A DNA stretch of 64,000 nt from Streptomyces sp. SN-593. GTDB taxonomy: Bacteria > Actinomycetota > Actinomycetes > Streptomycetales > Streptomycetaceae. The DNA lies in contig NZ_AP018365.1 in NCBI RefSeq assembly GCF_016756395.1, positions 7,939,501 to 8,003,500 on the forward strand. Direction: 5' to 3'. The stretch's first letter is position 1. Every line of letters starts with the position of its first letter. Both the position numbers and the translations under genes were made by a program. Under the pieces are notes generated by a model. That model was given only the letters and a program-made list of their open reading frames with translations, made no database searches and was not told where the DNA came from. Positions 1 to 8,107 of the stretch are shown piece by piece.

Positions 1-987
1 CCGGGCCCGGGCCCGGAGGTCGAGGAACCCGGAGCGCAGCCGTTGCAGCGGTGTCGGCGGCAGGGTCCGCAGCGCGCCGCGGGAGAAGTACCGCTCCACG
101 TAGAACTGCGCGACCGACACCACGCTGGTCAGCACCACGTACCAGACCGTCGCCACCAGCAGCAGCGGCACGATGTCGCCGGGGTAGGTGCTGCCCAGCG
201 TCTCGACGCGGCCGAAGACGTCCAGCAGGGAGACGTAGAAGACCAGCGACGTGCTCTTCACCAGGCCGATGAGCTGGTTGACGTAGGCCGGCACGATGGC
301 GCGCAGCGCCTGCGGGAAGATGATCCGGGTGAACTGGTAGTGCCGGGGCAGCCCGAGCGCGGCCGCCGCCTCGTGCTGGCCCTGGTCCACCGACAGCAGC
401 CCGCCGCGCACCACCTCGGCGGCGTACGCGGCCTCGTTGAGGCTGATCCCGACCACCGCGACCACCATGCTGGTGGCGGCCCTGGACTCGTCGAAGTCGA
501 CGAAGTGCGGGCCGAACGGCACACCGAGGCTCAACGTGGCGTACAGCGCCTGGAAGTTGGCGAGGAACAGCAGCACCACGATCAGCGGGATCGAGCGGAA
601 CAGCCAGACGTACACCCAGCTGACGATCCGCAGCACCGGGCTGCGCGACATCCGGGCGAGGGCGAGCACCACGCCGGCGAGCAGCCCGAACACCGCGCTC
701 CACGCGGTGACCTGGAGCGTGACGCCGAGCCCGTGCAGGATGACCGGCCGCAGGAACCAGTAGCGGAACCTGCCCCACTGGAAGAACGGGTTGGTGGCCA
801 GGCCGTGGGCGATCTGCGCGACGACCACCAGCACCGCCGCGGTCAGCACCCACCGCAGCGGGTGGCGCAGCGGCACCACCCGCTGTTCGTCGGCGCGGTC
901 CGGCGCGAGGCCGGCGCCCTCGCGGTCGGGGGGTGGCGGGGGAGGCCCGTCGTCGGTGGGGGCGGCGGCGCGGGGCAGGTCGGTCAT
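1..987 (-). CDS. Polar amino acid ABC transporter permease (HisM family), 3' end outside window
   Basis: Inner-membrane permease subunit of a polar amino acid importer. Translating the minus strand from the ATG at 985-987 gives an open frame of 329 codons that runs off base 1, so the C-terminus is missing. About 45 Pro/Asp-rich residues precede the first membrane segment (LTAAVLVVVAQIAHGL). Further hydrophobic segments follow, then the EAA loop that contacts the ATPase (EAAAALGLPRHYQFTRIIFP), as in glutamate, histidine and cystine permeases. The ATPase and binding protein are presumably beyond the left edge. The gene lies 226 bp downstream of a small leader peptide ORF on the same strand. Family is clear; the substrate is not, although the leader suggests a sulfur amino acid. 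Confidence 0.9.
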   Translation of the reverse strand, partial: MTDLPRAAAPTDDGPPPPPPDREGAGLAPDRADEQRVVPLRHPLRWVLTAAVLVVVAQIAHGLATNPFFQWGRFRYWFLRPVILHGLGVTLQVTAWSAVFGLLAGVVLALARMSRSPVLRIVSWVYVWLFRSIPLIVVLLFLANFQALYATLSLGVPFGPHFVDFDESRAATSMVVAVVGISLNEAAYAAEVVRGGLLSVDQGQHEAAAALGLPRHYQFTRIIFPQALRAIVPAYVNQLIGLVKSTSLVFYVSLLDVFGRVETLGSTYPGDIVPLLLVATVWYVVLTSVVSVAQFYVERYFSRGALRTLPPTPLQRLRSGFLDLRARAR

Positions 988-1105
988 CTGGCGACTCCGG
1001 CGCGGGGAGGACGGCCGCACCGCGGCCCGCGTCCCGTACGGGGCGGCGCGCGGCGGCAGGCGGCGGTGGAGGGAAGGGGGAAGACTGGGGTGGGCGAACG
1101 CGACT

Positions 1106-1129
1106 CGCGCACACGGTCGTTCGTGCGCG
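1106..1129 (-). promoter_or_regulatory. Hairpin between leader peptide and permease (possible attenuator)
   Basis: Seven-base arms CGCGCAC (1106-1112) and GTGCGCG (1123-1129) flank a 10-base loop, about 85 bases after the leader peptide stop and 120 before the permease start. The position suits attenuation. No U-tract is evident, so this is an inference. Confidence 0.3.
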
Positions 1130-1213
1130 CCGGGGCTGCGACGGGTGGTGCGGGGTGCGGGGTGCGTGCCGACGTGCGGTTCGTGCCTCGACGGGCGGGC
1201 GGCCCGGGGGTGT

Positions 1214-1324
1214 TCAGCCGCGACAGAGTGCGCTGCTGACGCGCAGCAGGTCGATGTGCCGGGCCAGGACCGCACGGTGCGGGCGGTGGCAGCGCCGCTG
1301 CTCCGTGCCGTGCGCCGTGTCCAT
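1214..1324 (-). CDS. Putative regulatory leader peptide
   Basis: A 36-residue ORF starting at the ATG at 1322-1324 and ending ARHIDLLRVSSALCRG. The RHIDLLRVSSALC-type ending is the hallmark of the small actinobacterial peptides annotated as putative leader peptide upstream of sulfur-assimilation and related transport operons. It lies upstream of the amino acid permease on the same strand, about 75 bases downstream of a good sigma-70-like promoter. In that family the Cys near the end is thought to let ribosome stalling report cysteine supply; this role is inferred here. A longer frame upstream exists, but only this terminal segment looks conserved. Confidence 0.65.
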   Translation of the reverse strand: MDTAHGTEQRRCHRPHRAVLARHIDLLRVSSALCRG

Positions 1325-1630
1325 CCCGCCCACCTTCGCCGCCCGTTGCCACGGGCCTCGCGTCACTGCTCGACGGCCGGGCGGAAGCGCCCTGACCCGG
1401 GCGTCAACGTAGGCAGCGCCGTTACACGTGTCAATGCGGGGCGCGCCGGTACGCCCCCGTGTGTACGGGTTTCGGCGGACGGGTTTCACGCGCCGTTCGC
1501 AATCCGCGGGACCGCGCCGCGACCGGGTGGTCGGGCGGAGCGGCGGTGGCCCGCCCGAGGCGGTCGGTGCCAGGCGCACCGACCGGCGCGACCGGCACGA
1601 CCGGCACGGGCGACCCTGGCGGGAAGCGGG
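1325..1630. other. Intergenic region between leader peptide and Ku gene
   Basis: A 306-base gap holding the promoter described at 1406-1434. No other gene is supported; the open frames across it have arginine/proline-rich compositions typical of non-coding high-GC DNA. No clear terminator for the Ku gene was seen. Confidence 0.5.
1406..1434 (-). promoter_or_regulatory. Vegetative promoter for leader peptide and permease
   Basis: On the minus strand a consensus TTGACA (1429-1434) is separated by 17 bases from TACGTT (1406-1411). Transcription would start near 1399, about 75 bases before the leader peptide start. Spacing and hexamers are unusually good for this GC-rich sequence. Confidence 0.6.
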
Positions 1631-2623
1631 TCAGCTCGCCTTCCGCCCGGAGGACGCCGTCTTGCGCGACGCCGTCTTCTTGGCGGCGCCCGACGTGGAG
1701 CCGGCCGCCTTGGACGTGCCGGCCCCGGAACCGTCGGACTTGGCCGCGGCCTTCTTCGTCCCCGCCCGCTTGCCCGACGCCGCCTTCCTGGCCCCGCCGG
1801 ACCTCCCGCCGGAGCCGGAGCCGGACCTTCCGCCGGAGCCGGCCCGCCCGCCCGACGGCTTCGCCTGCTCCACCGACGCCCGCAGCGCCGCCATCAGGTC
1901 CACCACGTTTCCGCCGCCGGCCTCCTCGCCGACCGTCGGCGGCTCCGCCCCCTCCAGCTTCGCGGTCACCAGTGCCTCGACCGCCTGGGCGTACTCGTCG
2001 TGGTACGCGGTGAGGTCCGCCTCGCCCAGCGCCTCGATCAGGGTGTCGGCGAGCTTCAGCTCGGAGTCGCTGATCTTGACGCTGCCCTTCGGCGCCGCCT
2101 CCGCGGGGTTGCCCAACTCGTCCGGCCAGCGCAGCGTCTGGAGCAGGAGCACGTCGTCGCGCGGCATGACCAGGGCCAGGTGCTCGGAGTTGCGCATCGC
2201 GAACTTGCCGACCGCGGCCTTCCCCGACCGTTCCAGCGCCTCGCGCATCAGGACGTAGGGCCGGTTCGCGCCGGCCGAGGCGGGGGCGAGGAAGTAGGGG
2301 GTGTCGAGTTGCATCGAGTCCACCGACGCCAGGTCCACGAAACCGCTCACCTCGATGGTCTTCGCGGTGGGCAGCGGCAACGACCGGAGGTCGGAGTCGG
2401 TGACCTGCACGAGCTGGTCGTCCGGCGTCTCGTAGGCGCGGCCGATGTCCGAGGCGGTCAGCACCTCCTCGTCCAGCTCGCAGGTCTTCTGGTAGCGGAC
2501 CCGGCCCTGGTCGGCCAGGTGGATCTGCCGGAAGCCGACCTTGTGGCTGGAGACGGCGGAGCCGAGCTTCACCGGTATCGACACCAGACCGAACGCGAGG
2601 TTGCCCGACCAGACGCTGCGCAT
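1631..2623 (-). CDS. ku: Non-homologous end-joining protein Ku
   Basis: 330 residues. Homodimeric DNA-end-binding protein of bacterial double-strand-break repair; it recruits LigD-type enzymes. The N-terminus MRSVWSGNLAFGLVSIPVKL is the conserved Ku start and the core barrel runs to about residue 250. The rest is a low-complexity Lys/Ala/Ser/Gly tail (for example GKRAGTKKAAAKSDG), the kind of basic extension that aids DNA binding in actinobacterial Ku. The gene is divergent from a LigD polymerase gene with only 38 bases between the two ATG codons, so the pair is probably co-controlled. Confidence 0.96.
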   Translation of the reverse strand: MRSVWSGNLAFGLVSIPVKLGSAVSSHKVGFRQIHLADQGRVRYQKTCELDEEVLTASDIGRAYETPDDQLVQVTDSDLRSLPLPTAKTIEVSGFVDLASVDSMQLDTPYFLAPASAGANRPYVLMREALERSGKAAVGKFAMRNSEHLALVMPRDDVLLLQTLRWPDELGNPAEAAPKGSVKISDSELKLADTLIEALGEADLTAYHDEYAQAVEALVTAKLEGAEPPTVGEEAGGGNVVDLMAALRASVEQAKPSGGRAGSGGRSGSGSGGRSGGARKAASGKRAGTKKAAAKSDGSGAGTSKAAGSTSGAAKKTASRKTASSGRKAS

Positions 2624-2661
2624 GGCGTGTCCTTTGTGTCAGGTTATGGGATGTTTATCGT
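2624..2661. promoter_or_regulatory. Compact divergent promoter region between ku and ligD
   Basis: Only 38 bases separate the two start codons. The segment is AT-rich for this window and contains TTATGG and TTTATCGT. Both messages must start inside it or within the neighbouring coding sequence, so at least one is probably leaderless or nearly so. Exact start sites cannot be read from sequence. Confidence 0.4.
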
Positions 2662-3549
2662 ATGCCGATCACCGAGGTCGAGGGCCGCCGGCTCAGGCTC
2701 AGCCACCTCGACCGGGTGCTCTGGCCGGAGACGGGCACCACCAAGGCGGAGCTGCTGGAGTACTACGCCACCGTCGCCGGGGCCCTGCTGCCGCACACCA
2801 CCGGCCGGCTGGCCAGCTTCGTCCGCACCCCCGACGGCGTGGACGGCCAGCGGTTCTTCCAGAAACGCCCGCCCGCCGGTACGCCCGGGTGGGTGACCAC
2901 CACCGAGCGGGTGCGCAGTGGCGGCGAGCTGATGGACCAGGTCGAGGTGAACGACCTCGCCACCCTCGTCTGGGCCGGCAACCTCGCCTGCGTGGAGATC
3001 CACACCCCGCAGTGGCGCGCGGCGGACCCGGACACCGCCGACCGGCTGGTCCTCGACCTCGACCCGGGACCGGACCGCACGGTCGTGGACTGCTGCCGGG
3101 TCGCCCTCGACCTGCGCGAACGGCTCGCCGCCGACGGCATCACCGCCCTGGCCAAGACCAGCGGCTCGAAGGGGCTGCACCTGCTGGCCGCGCTGCGCGG
3201 CGCCACGCCCGACCAGGCGCGGGCGTACGCCAGGACCGTCGCCCGCGAGCTGGAGGCGGCGCACCCGGACCGGGTGGTCTCCCGCATGGCCAAGGCGGAC
3301 CGGGCCGGGCGGGTCTTCATCGACTGGTCGCAGAACTCGGCGAGCAAGACCACCGCCGTGCCCTACACAGTGCGCGCCCGCGCCCGGCCCACCGTCTCCG
3401 CGCCGCTGACCTGGGACGAGGTGGCCGCCGCCGACACGCCGGAGCACCTCGCCTTCACGATCGGCGAGGTGCCGGAGCGGCTGGAGGAGATCGGCGACCC
3501 GCTCGCCGCGCTGCTCGCACCGGGCGGTGCGGGCGCGCTGCCGGGCTGA
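2662..3549 (+). CDS. ligD: LigD-type polymerase (AEP primase-polymerase) domain protein
   Basis: 295 residues, a stand-alone LigD polymerase domain without ligase or nuclease domains, as is common in Streptomyces where LigD activities are split between genes. It fills gaps, often with ribonucleotides, at Ku-bound ends. Visible motifs: catalytic metal-binding DLD at 132-134 within LDLDPG, SGSKGLH at 167-173, and the third acidic residue in FIDWSQN near 221. The opening (LSHLDRVLWPETGTTKAELL) is characteristic. It starts 38 bases from the divergent ku gene, which supports the repair role. Confidence 0.94.
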   Translation: MPITEVEGRRLRLSHLDRVLWPETGTTKAELLEYYATVAGALLPHTTGRLASFVRTPDGVDGQRFFQKRPPAGTPGWVTTTERVRSGGELMDQVEVNDLATLVWAGNLACVEIHTPQWRAADPDTADRLVLDLDPGPDRTVVDCCRVALDLRERLAADGITALAKTSGSKGLHLLAALRGATPDQARAYARTVARELEAAHPDRVVSRMAKADRAGRVFIDWSQNSASKTTAVPYTVRARARPTVSAPLTWDEVAAADTPEHLAFTIGEVPERLEEIGDPLAALLAPGGAGALPG

Positions 3550-3570
3550 GGCGCCTCCGGCGCGCGGGGG

Positions 3571-4257
3571 TCAGGGGCGCGGAGCGCCCTGCCAGCGCCA
3601 CTTCTCCAACCGGTCCCGGCCGGGCAGCGCGGCGCGGCCGGTCGACCACAGGAGGGCGGGCCACGGCTCGGCGTCCGCGGGGGCGTCCGGGAACAGCCGG
3701 TGCAGCGTCCGCGCGCACAGGCCGGCCGGCGGCCGCCACGGCAGGCCGAACGCGGCCGCCACGTCGTGGGTGTGCACCAGCGTCTCCACCACGCCCATCG
3801 CCCCGAACCCCTCCGGGTCGGAGGCGCCGAACACGTGGTGCGCGCGCACCTCCGGCGCGGTGGTACGCACCATCGCCACCAGCAGCGCGCCGCACGCCTC
3901 CAGCGCCTGGAGCAGCCCGGCCGGGCCCTCCGCGCGCGCCACGAACACCATGCCGGTCGGCCCGTCCGGCCGCTCCTTCCGCCAGGAGACCGGCACATGG
4001 GTCGTCAACGGCGGTGTCCCCGGGCCGAGTTGGAGTGCATACGCGAACAGGTCGTCGGCCAGGTGCTCCACGGTCTCCCAGCATGACCAGGTCAGGTCGC
4101 CGGCCGGCCGCTCCCAGCCGTCGGCCGGCACCTCGTCGAGCGCACGCACCGCCAGCCGTACGGCCAGCGCCACGTCGTCGGCGGTGACCGCTCCGACCGG
4201 TCCGGGGGCGGCGGGGGACGGGAGGCGCGAGGCCCGCGCCCGGGGTGAGGGATCCAC
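3571..4257 (-). CDS. DinB-like / maleylpyruvate isomerase-type domain protein
   Basis: About 228 residues if the GTG at 4255-4257 is used; an upstream start would run into the next gene (stop at 4374). The motif CWETVEHLADDLFAYA and a later ETLVHTHDVAAAFGLP carry the spaced histidines of the four-helix, metal-binding DinB / mycothiol-dependent isomerase superfamily. The closest style is Streptomyces proteins of unknown function. Two proline-rich stretches at the start suggest the real start could be a few codons further in. A mycothiol-linked role is possible but unproven. Confidence 0.75.
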   Translation of the reverse strand: MDPSPRARASRLPSPAAPGPVGAVTADDVALAVRLAVRALDEVPADGWERPAGDLTWSCWETVEHLADDLFAYALQLGPGTPPLTTHVPVSWRKERPDGPTGMVFVARAEGPAGLLQALEACGALLVAMVRTTAPEVRAHHVFGASDPEGFGAMGVVETLVHTHDVAAAFGLPWRPPAGLCARTLHRLFPDAPADAEPWPALLWSTGRAALPGRDRLEKWRWQGAPRP

Positions 4258-4373
4258 GCCCGGCACCGTATGCCGCGCCGGGCGCAACGGCCAACCGGAT
4301 TCCGCCGAGGCGCCCGACCGGTGCGGGTGGGCCGCGCCGCCGTGCGGGTTCGGGTCAGGTGGGCGGGTGCGGG

Positions 4374-4919
4374 TCAGGCAGGCGGCGCGGGCGGGGTCCA
4401 GACCGCGAACCACTGCTCGGCGCCGTACTCCTCGAACCGCCCCGCCTCGGCGAACCCCAGCTTCGTCGCGACCCGCACCGAGCGGTCGTTGGCGGTCCGG
4501 GTGGTGAGGACCACCGGCTCACCGGGGCGGGTGGCGGCGAACCAGCCGAGCACGGCCCGGCACGCCTCCGAGGCGTAGCCGCGGCCCCAGGACCGGGGCA
4601 GGAACAGGTAGCCGAGTTCGGCCTCGCCGCCGTCCGGCCGGACATGGCCGGGACGCTGCGCGTCACGCGGGTCCAGCGTGATCATGCCGATCATCGCGCC
4701 GTCGAGTTCCGCCACGAAGACCCCCGGACGCTGCCCGGGCACCTCCGGCATCCCGCGTTCCAGCTCCTCGCGCGGCCGCGCGCCGCCGACGTGGACGCCC
4801 ACCTCCGGAGAGGAGAACAGTTCGACGAACGCCGGCCGGTCCCGCGCCTGCGAGGCGCGCAGCACGAGGCGGTCGGTGCTCAGCGGCGCCGGCGGCCAGG
4901 AGGCGGGGTCCACGGTCAT
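4374..4919 (-). CDS. GNAT family N-acetyltransferase (RimJ/RimL type)
   Basis: 181 residues. The start LSTDRLVLRASQARDRPAF is the usual RimJ/RimL opening. The acetyl-CoA loop region is visible as LGYLFLPRSWGRGYASEACR, with the R/Q-x-x-G-x-G/A-like WGRGYAS element, followed by NDRSVRVATKLGF near the end. This family acetylates amino groups of protein N-termini or small molecules; the substrate cannot be predicted. It stands alone in its direction, with 117 bases to the next gene. Confidence 0.9.
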   Translation of the reverse strand: MTVDPASWPPAPLSTDRLVLRASQARDRPAFVELFSSPEVGVHVGGARPREELERGMPEVPGQRPGVFVAELDGAMIGMITLDPRDAQRPGHVRPDGGEAELGYLFLPRSWGRGYASEACRAVLGWFAATRPGEPVVLTTRTANDRSVRVATKLGFAEAGRFEEYGAEQWFAVWTPPAPPA

Positions 4920-5016
4920 GGGGGGAACCTATCCGGTCCCCCCTGCGGGCGCGGCCCCACGGCCCGCCGGGGAAGCGCTTTTCGGCCGGCCGGCCGGGAG
5001 CCCGCGGGCCGGCCGG

Positions 5017-5850
5017 TCATCCCGCGCACAGCCGGTCCAGCGCCGCCCGGCTCCCGGCGTCCGCCGCGCGGAAGATCAGCAGCCTCTGGCCGGGGTCCTG
5101 GAGCGGCGCGAGCACCTCGAAGTCCACGGCGATCGTGCCGGCGTCCGGATGCCGGAGCACCTTGCGCCCCCGCCCGCTGACCTCGATGTCCCGCTCGTCC
5201 CACAGCCGTGCGAACTGCTCGTCGGCGGCGAGGAACCCGTCGATGAGGCCGGTGAGCGCCCGGTCCTGCGGGTGCGCGGCCCAAGCCGAGCGCAGGTGCG
5301 CGACCCCCTCCCGCACGACGCGCTCCCGGTCGACGTACAGCTCGCGGACCTCCGGGTGCAGCAGGCACAGCCACATCGCGTTGCGCCGCTCCGGGGGCAG
5401 GGTGCCGAAGTCCACCAGCAGCCGGGCCATCTCGTGGTTCCAGGCCAGGATGTCGAAGCGGTGGTTCACCAGCATGACCGGCAGCGGCGACAGGTCGGCG
5501 ACCAGCCCGGACAGCGGCGCCGCCGCGGACGTCGCGGGTGTCCCGGCCTCGCGGGGACGCTGCCGCGCCAGGTCGAAGAGGTAGGCGCGCTCGGCGGCGG
5601 GCAGGCGCAGCGCCCTGGCCAGGGCCTCCACCACGTCGGACGACGGCCGCAGTCCGCGGCCCTGCTCCAGCCGCACCACGTAGTCGACGCTGACCCCCGC
5701 CAGTTCGGCGACCTCCTCGCGGCGCAGCCCCGGGGTGCGCCGGGCCTGCCGGCGCGCGGGCAGGTCGAAGTCGCCCGGGTCCAGCCGCTCGCGGCGGGCC
5801 CGCAGGAAGGCGGCCAGCTCCCGCGCTGTGTCCACGCTCTCGGTCGTCAT
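5017..5850 (-). CDS. XRE-family regulator with MmyB-like ligand domain
   Basis: 277 residues. An N-terminal helix-turn-helix (RTPGLRREEVAELAGVSVDY, then RLEQGRG) is followed by the MmyB-type domain (VNHRFDILAWNHEMARLL; FEVLAPLQDPGQRLLIFRA). These actinobacterial regulators commonly sit beside, and control, small oxidoreductase genes. Here the gene is divergent from an aldo/keto reductase that starts 116 bases away, the expected arrangement for a local repressor or sensor. The ligand is unknown; the fold of the C-terminal domain suggests a small hydrophobic molecule. Confidence 0.93.
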   Translation of the reverse strand: MTTESVDTARELAAFLRARRERLDPGDFDLPARRQARRTPGLRREEVAELAGVSVDYVVRLEQGRGLRPSSDVVEALARALRLPAAERAYLFDLARQRPREAGTPATSAAAPLSGLVADLSPLPVMLVNHRFDILAWNHEMARLLVDFGTLPPERRNAMWLCLLHPEVRELYVDRERVVREGVAHLRSAWAAHPQDRALTGLIDGFLAADEQFARLWDERDIEVSGRGRKVLRHPDAGTIAVDFEVLAPLQDPGQRLLIFRAADAGSRAALDRLCAG

Positions 5851-5966
5851 GCCCGGTGCAACACCCAGGGTGGTACCGGCCTTCCCAGGAAGCGCCCTCC
5901 CTTACCCCTCTCCCGCGGCGGCCACAGGCTGGGTCCCGTAACGCACCACGAGCACAGGAGGACACG

Positions 5967-7133
5967 ATGCCGCTCACCCTCGACACCTACCGGCTGCTGG
6001 GCCGCTCCGGGCTGCGGGTCTCCCCGCTGGCGCTGGGGGCGGCGACCTTCGGCACCGAATGGGGCTGGGGCGCCGGCAAGGAGGAGGCCCGCGCGCTGTT
6101 CGACCACTACGTCGAGCGGGGCGGCAACTTCGTCGACACCGCCAACACCTACACTGACGGCAGCTCCGAGCGCCTCCTCGGCGAGTTCGCCCACGGCCGG
6201 CGCGAGAGCCTGGTGCTGGCGACGAAGTACACGACGCTGCGCCGGCCGGGAGACCCCAACTCCGGCGGCGGCCACCGCAAGAGCCTGTTCGCGTCGGTGG
6301 AGGCGAGCCTGCGCCGGCTGCGCACGGACTACCTCGACCTGCTCCACCTGCACGTGTGGGACCCCGCGACGCCGGTCGAGGAGATCCTGCGCGGCCTGGA
6401 CGACCTGGTCCGGCAGGGCAAGATCCTGTACGCGGGGATCAGCAACTCCCCGGCGTGGCAGGTGTCGCGCCTCCAGGCGATCGCCGACCTGCGCGGCTGG
6501 ACGCCGCTGGTCGCCCTCCAGATCGAGTACAACCTGATCGAGCGGACGGGCGAACGCGACCTGATCCCGATGGCACGGGAGATGGGGCTGGGGGTGCTCC
6601 CGTACTCCCCGCTGGCCGGCGGCCTGCTCACGGGCAAGTACAGCCGCGCCGACCTGGCCGGCGCCCCGGCCGGCCGGCCCGCGGGGGACGCAGCGGGCGC
6701 CGGCAGGTCAGCCGCCGACGGCGGCGGCGCCGACGGAGCCGGCGCGGGAGGCGGCGCGGCCACGACGGAACCCGCGCCCGGTGACGGCACCCGCAGGAAC
6801 TTCAACCTCGCCCTGGGCACGCTGACCGAGCGGAACCTGTCGGTGGCCGACGCCGTGCGGGAGGTGGCCGCGGAACTCGGCCGCACGCCCGCCCAGGTCG
6901 GGCTCGCCTGGACGCTGCGGAACCCGGCCGTGACGGCGCCGGTGGTCGGCGCCCGCACCCCCGCCCAGCTCGCGGACAACCTGGGCGCCCTGGACGTGGA
7001 CTTCCACCCCTCGCAGCTTGCCCGCCTGGACGCCGCGAGCGCGTTCGACCTCGGCTACCCGCACGCGATGCTCGCCAGCGAGCACATCCGCAAGGTCACC
7101 GCGGGCGACCTGAAGACCGAGGCCCGCCGCTGA
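5967..7133 (+). CDS. Aldo/keto reductase with an inserted Ala/Gly linker
   Basis: 388 residues from ATG 5967, chosen because AGGAGG lies just upstream (5956-5961). NADPH-dependent carbonyl reductase fold. The catalytic tetrad positions are visible as FVDTANTYTD (Asp and Tyr), VLATKYT (Lys) and LLHLHVWD (His). Near residues 232-275 there is a low-complexity insertion (Gly/Ala/Asp runs) not expected in the family; it falls in a surface loop before the C-terminal helices and probably does not abolish activity. Divergent from an XRE/MmyB regulator. Substrate unknown. Confidence 0.93.
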   Translation: MPLTLDTYRLLGRSGLRVSPLALGAATFGTEWGWGAGKEEARALFDHYVERGGNFVDTANTYTDGSSERLLGEFAHGRRESLVLATKYTTLRRPGDPNSGGGHRKSLFASVEASLRRLRTDYLDLLHLHVWDPATPVEEILRGLDDLVRQGKILYAGISNSPAWQVSRLQAIADLRGWTPLVALQIEYNLIERTGERDLIPMAREMGLGVLPYSPLAGGLLTGKYSRADLAGAPAGRPAGDAAGAGRSAADGGGADGAGAGGGAATTEPAPGDGTRRNFNLALGTLTERNLSVADAVREVAAELGRTPAQVGLAWTLRNPAVTAPVVGARTPAQLADNLGALDVDFHPSQLARLDAASAFDLGYPHAMLASEHIRKVTAGDLKTEARR

Positions 7134-7141
7134 GAACCGCT

Positions 7142-7304
7142 GGGCCTGTCCGGCGGATCCTGCCGGGCTCACGGCGTCCGGCACCGCACCTCCCTGCGGT
7201 GTCGAACCACCCCCTTACGACCCGGTACGAGGGTGTTCCTCCGCCTTGCGACGCACGGCACCGGACGCCGCGAGCCCGACCGGCACGATCCGCCGGACAG
7301 GCCC
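7142..7304. repeat. Long palindromic intergenic element (MITE- or REP-like)
   Basis: GGGCCTGTCCGGCGGATC at 7142-7159 is repeated in inverted orientation at the right end (GATCCGCCGGACAGGCCC, ending 7304). The match continues inward imperfectly through GCCGG, GCTC and CGGCGTCCGG. The centre holds a smaller broken palindrome (GAACCACCC ... GAGGGTGTTC). It fills the gap between convergent genes and its right end touches the DUF779 stop codon. I recall similar sequence recurring in Streptomyces intergenic regions, but cannot confirm this here. Confidence 0.75.
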
Positions 7305-7744
7305 TAGCCGGCGGTGTCCGCGCCGGTGAGCGGGGCGGGGGCCGCGTCGAGCCGGGCCAGCTCGTCCTCGGTGAGCAGCCGGGAGCGCAGCAGGAACCGG
7401 ACGCCCTCCGGCGCCTCCACGGAGAAGCCGCTGCCGCGTCCCGCGACCACGTCGACCGTGAGGTGCGTGTGGCGCCAGTACGCGAACTGGCTCGCGCTCA
7501 TCCAGAACGGCACGTCGTCCCCGACCCTGCCGAGCAGCACGTCGGCGGCGCCCACCCGGAACTCCCCGCGCGGGTAGCACATCGGGGAACTGCCGTCGCA
7601 GCAGCCGCCGGACTGGTGGAACATCAGCGGGCCGTGCCGGTCGGCGAGCCGTTCGAGCAACTCCTCGGCGGCCGGGGTCAGTTCGACCCGCCGGACACCG
7701 CCGGCGGGTCCGGCCGGCTCGCTCGGGTGCACCGGGGAAGTCAT
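7304..7744 (-). CDS. DUF779 domain-containing protein
   Basis: 146 residues from ATG 7742-7744. The DUF779 signature is clear: MFHQSGGCCDGSSPMCYP with paired cysteines, then a mid-region FWMSASQFAYWRHTHLTVDV and a C-terminal EGVRFLLRSRLLTEDEL. In many actinobacteria this gene sits next to aldehyde dehydrogenase genes, but none is present here. The biochemical function is not established; the conserved Cys pattern hints at metal or disulfide chemistry (inference). It ends within the long palindromic element. Confidence 0.9.
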   Translation of the reverse strand: MTSPVHPSEPAGPAGGVRRVELTPAAEELLERLADRHGPLMFHQSGGCCDGSSPMCYPRGEFRVGAADVLLGRVGDDVPFWMSASQFAYWRHTHLTVDVVAGRGSGFSVEAPEGVRFLLRSRLLTEDELARLDAAPAPLTGADTAG

Positions 7745-8107
7745 CACAGCCCTCCGTTCCTGGCGGACGGCGGGCGGGCACGCGGTCGCCGACCGCGCCC
7801 GGACCGCCGTGGGCCGCGGCGGTGCGGCCCGCAGCATCGAGGCTACTGCCGGAACCCCGCCGCCGAACCCCCCCCGCGACGCGAGGTACGTCCACACGCC
7901 GGTCCCGGCCGCCCGCGCACGGGATCGGACGGGGGCCGGAACTCGGGCTTGGGGCCGGACGCCGGGATCGGACGCCGGGCCGGACGGGGGATCGCTCCGG
8001 GATCGGACGCCGGGCCGGACGGGGGTCGGAACTCGGGCTCGGGGCGGGAGCCGGAGCCCGGGGGAGAGCCGGAGCGGGGGCCGCCGTGCGCCCCGCACGG
8101 CGGCCGG
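7745..8107. repeat. Intergenic region with GATCGGACGCCGGGCCGGAC direct repeats
   Basis: The 363-base gap holds no convincing gene. Between about 7923 and 8050 a 25-base unit beginning GATCGGACGCCGGGCC recurs exactly at 7966-7990 and 8001-8025. A related unit (GGACGGGGGCCGGAACTCGG and a near-copy) flanks both. The array suggests replication slippage or a protein-binding cluster. The promoter for the DUF779 gene should lie in its left part. Confidence 0.6.

Noticed and set aside
7142..7304. Simple rho-independent terminator
   Set aside because: The arms are too long and complex and extend over the whole intergenic space; termination may be a side effect.
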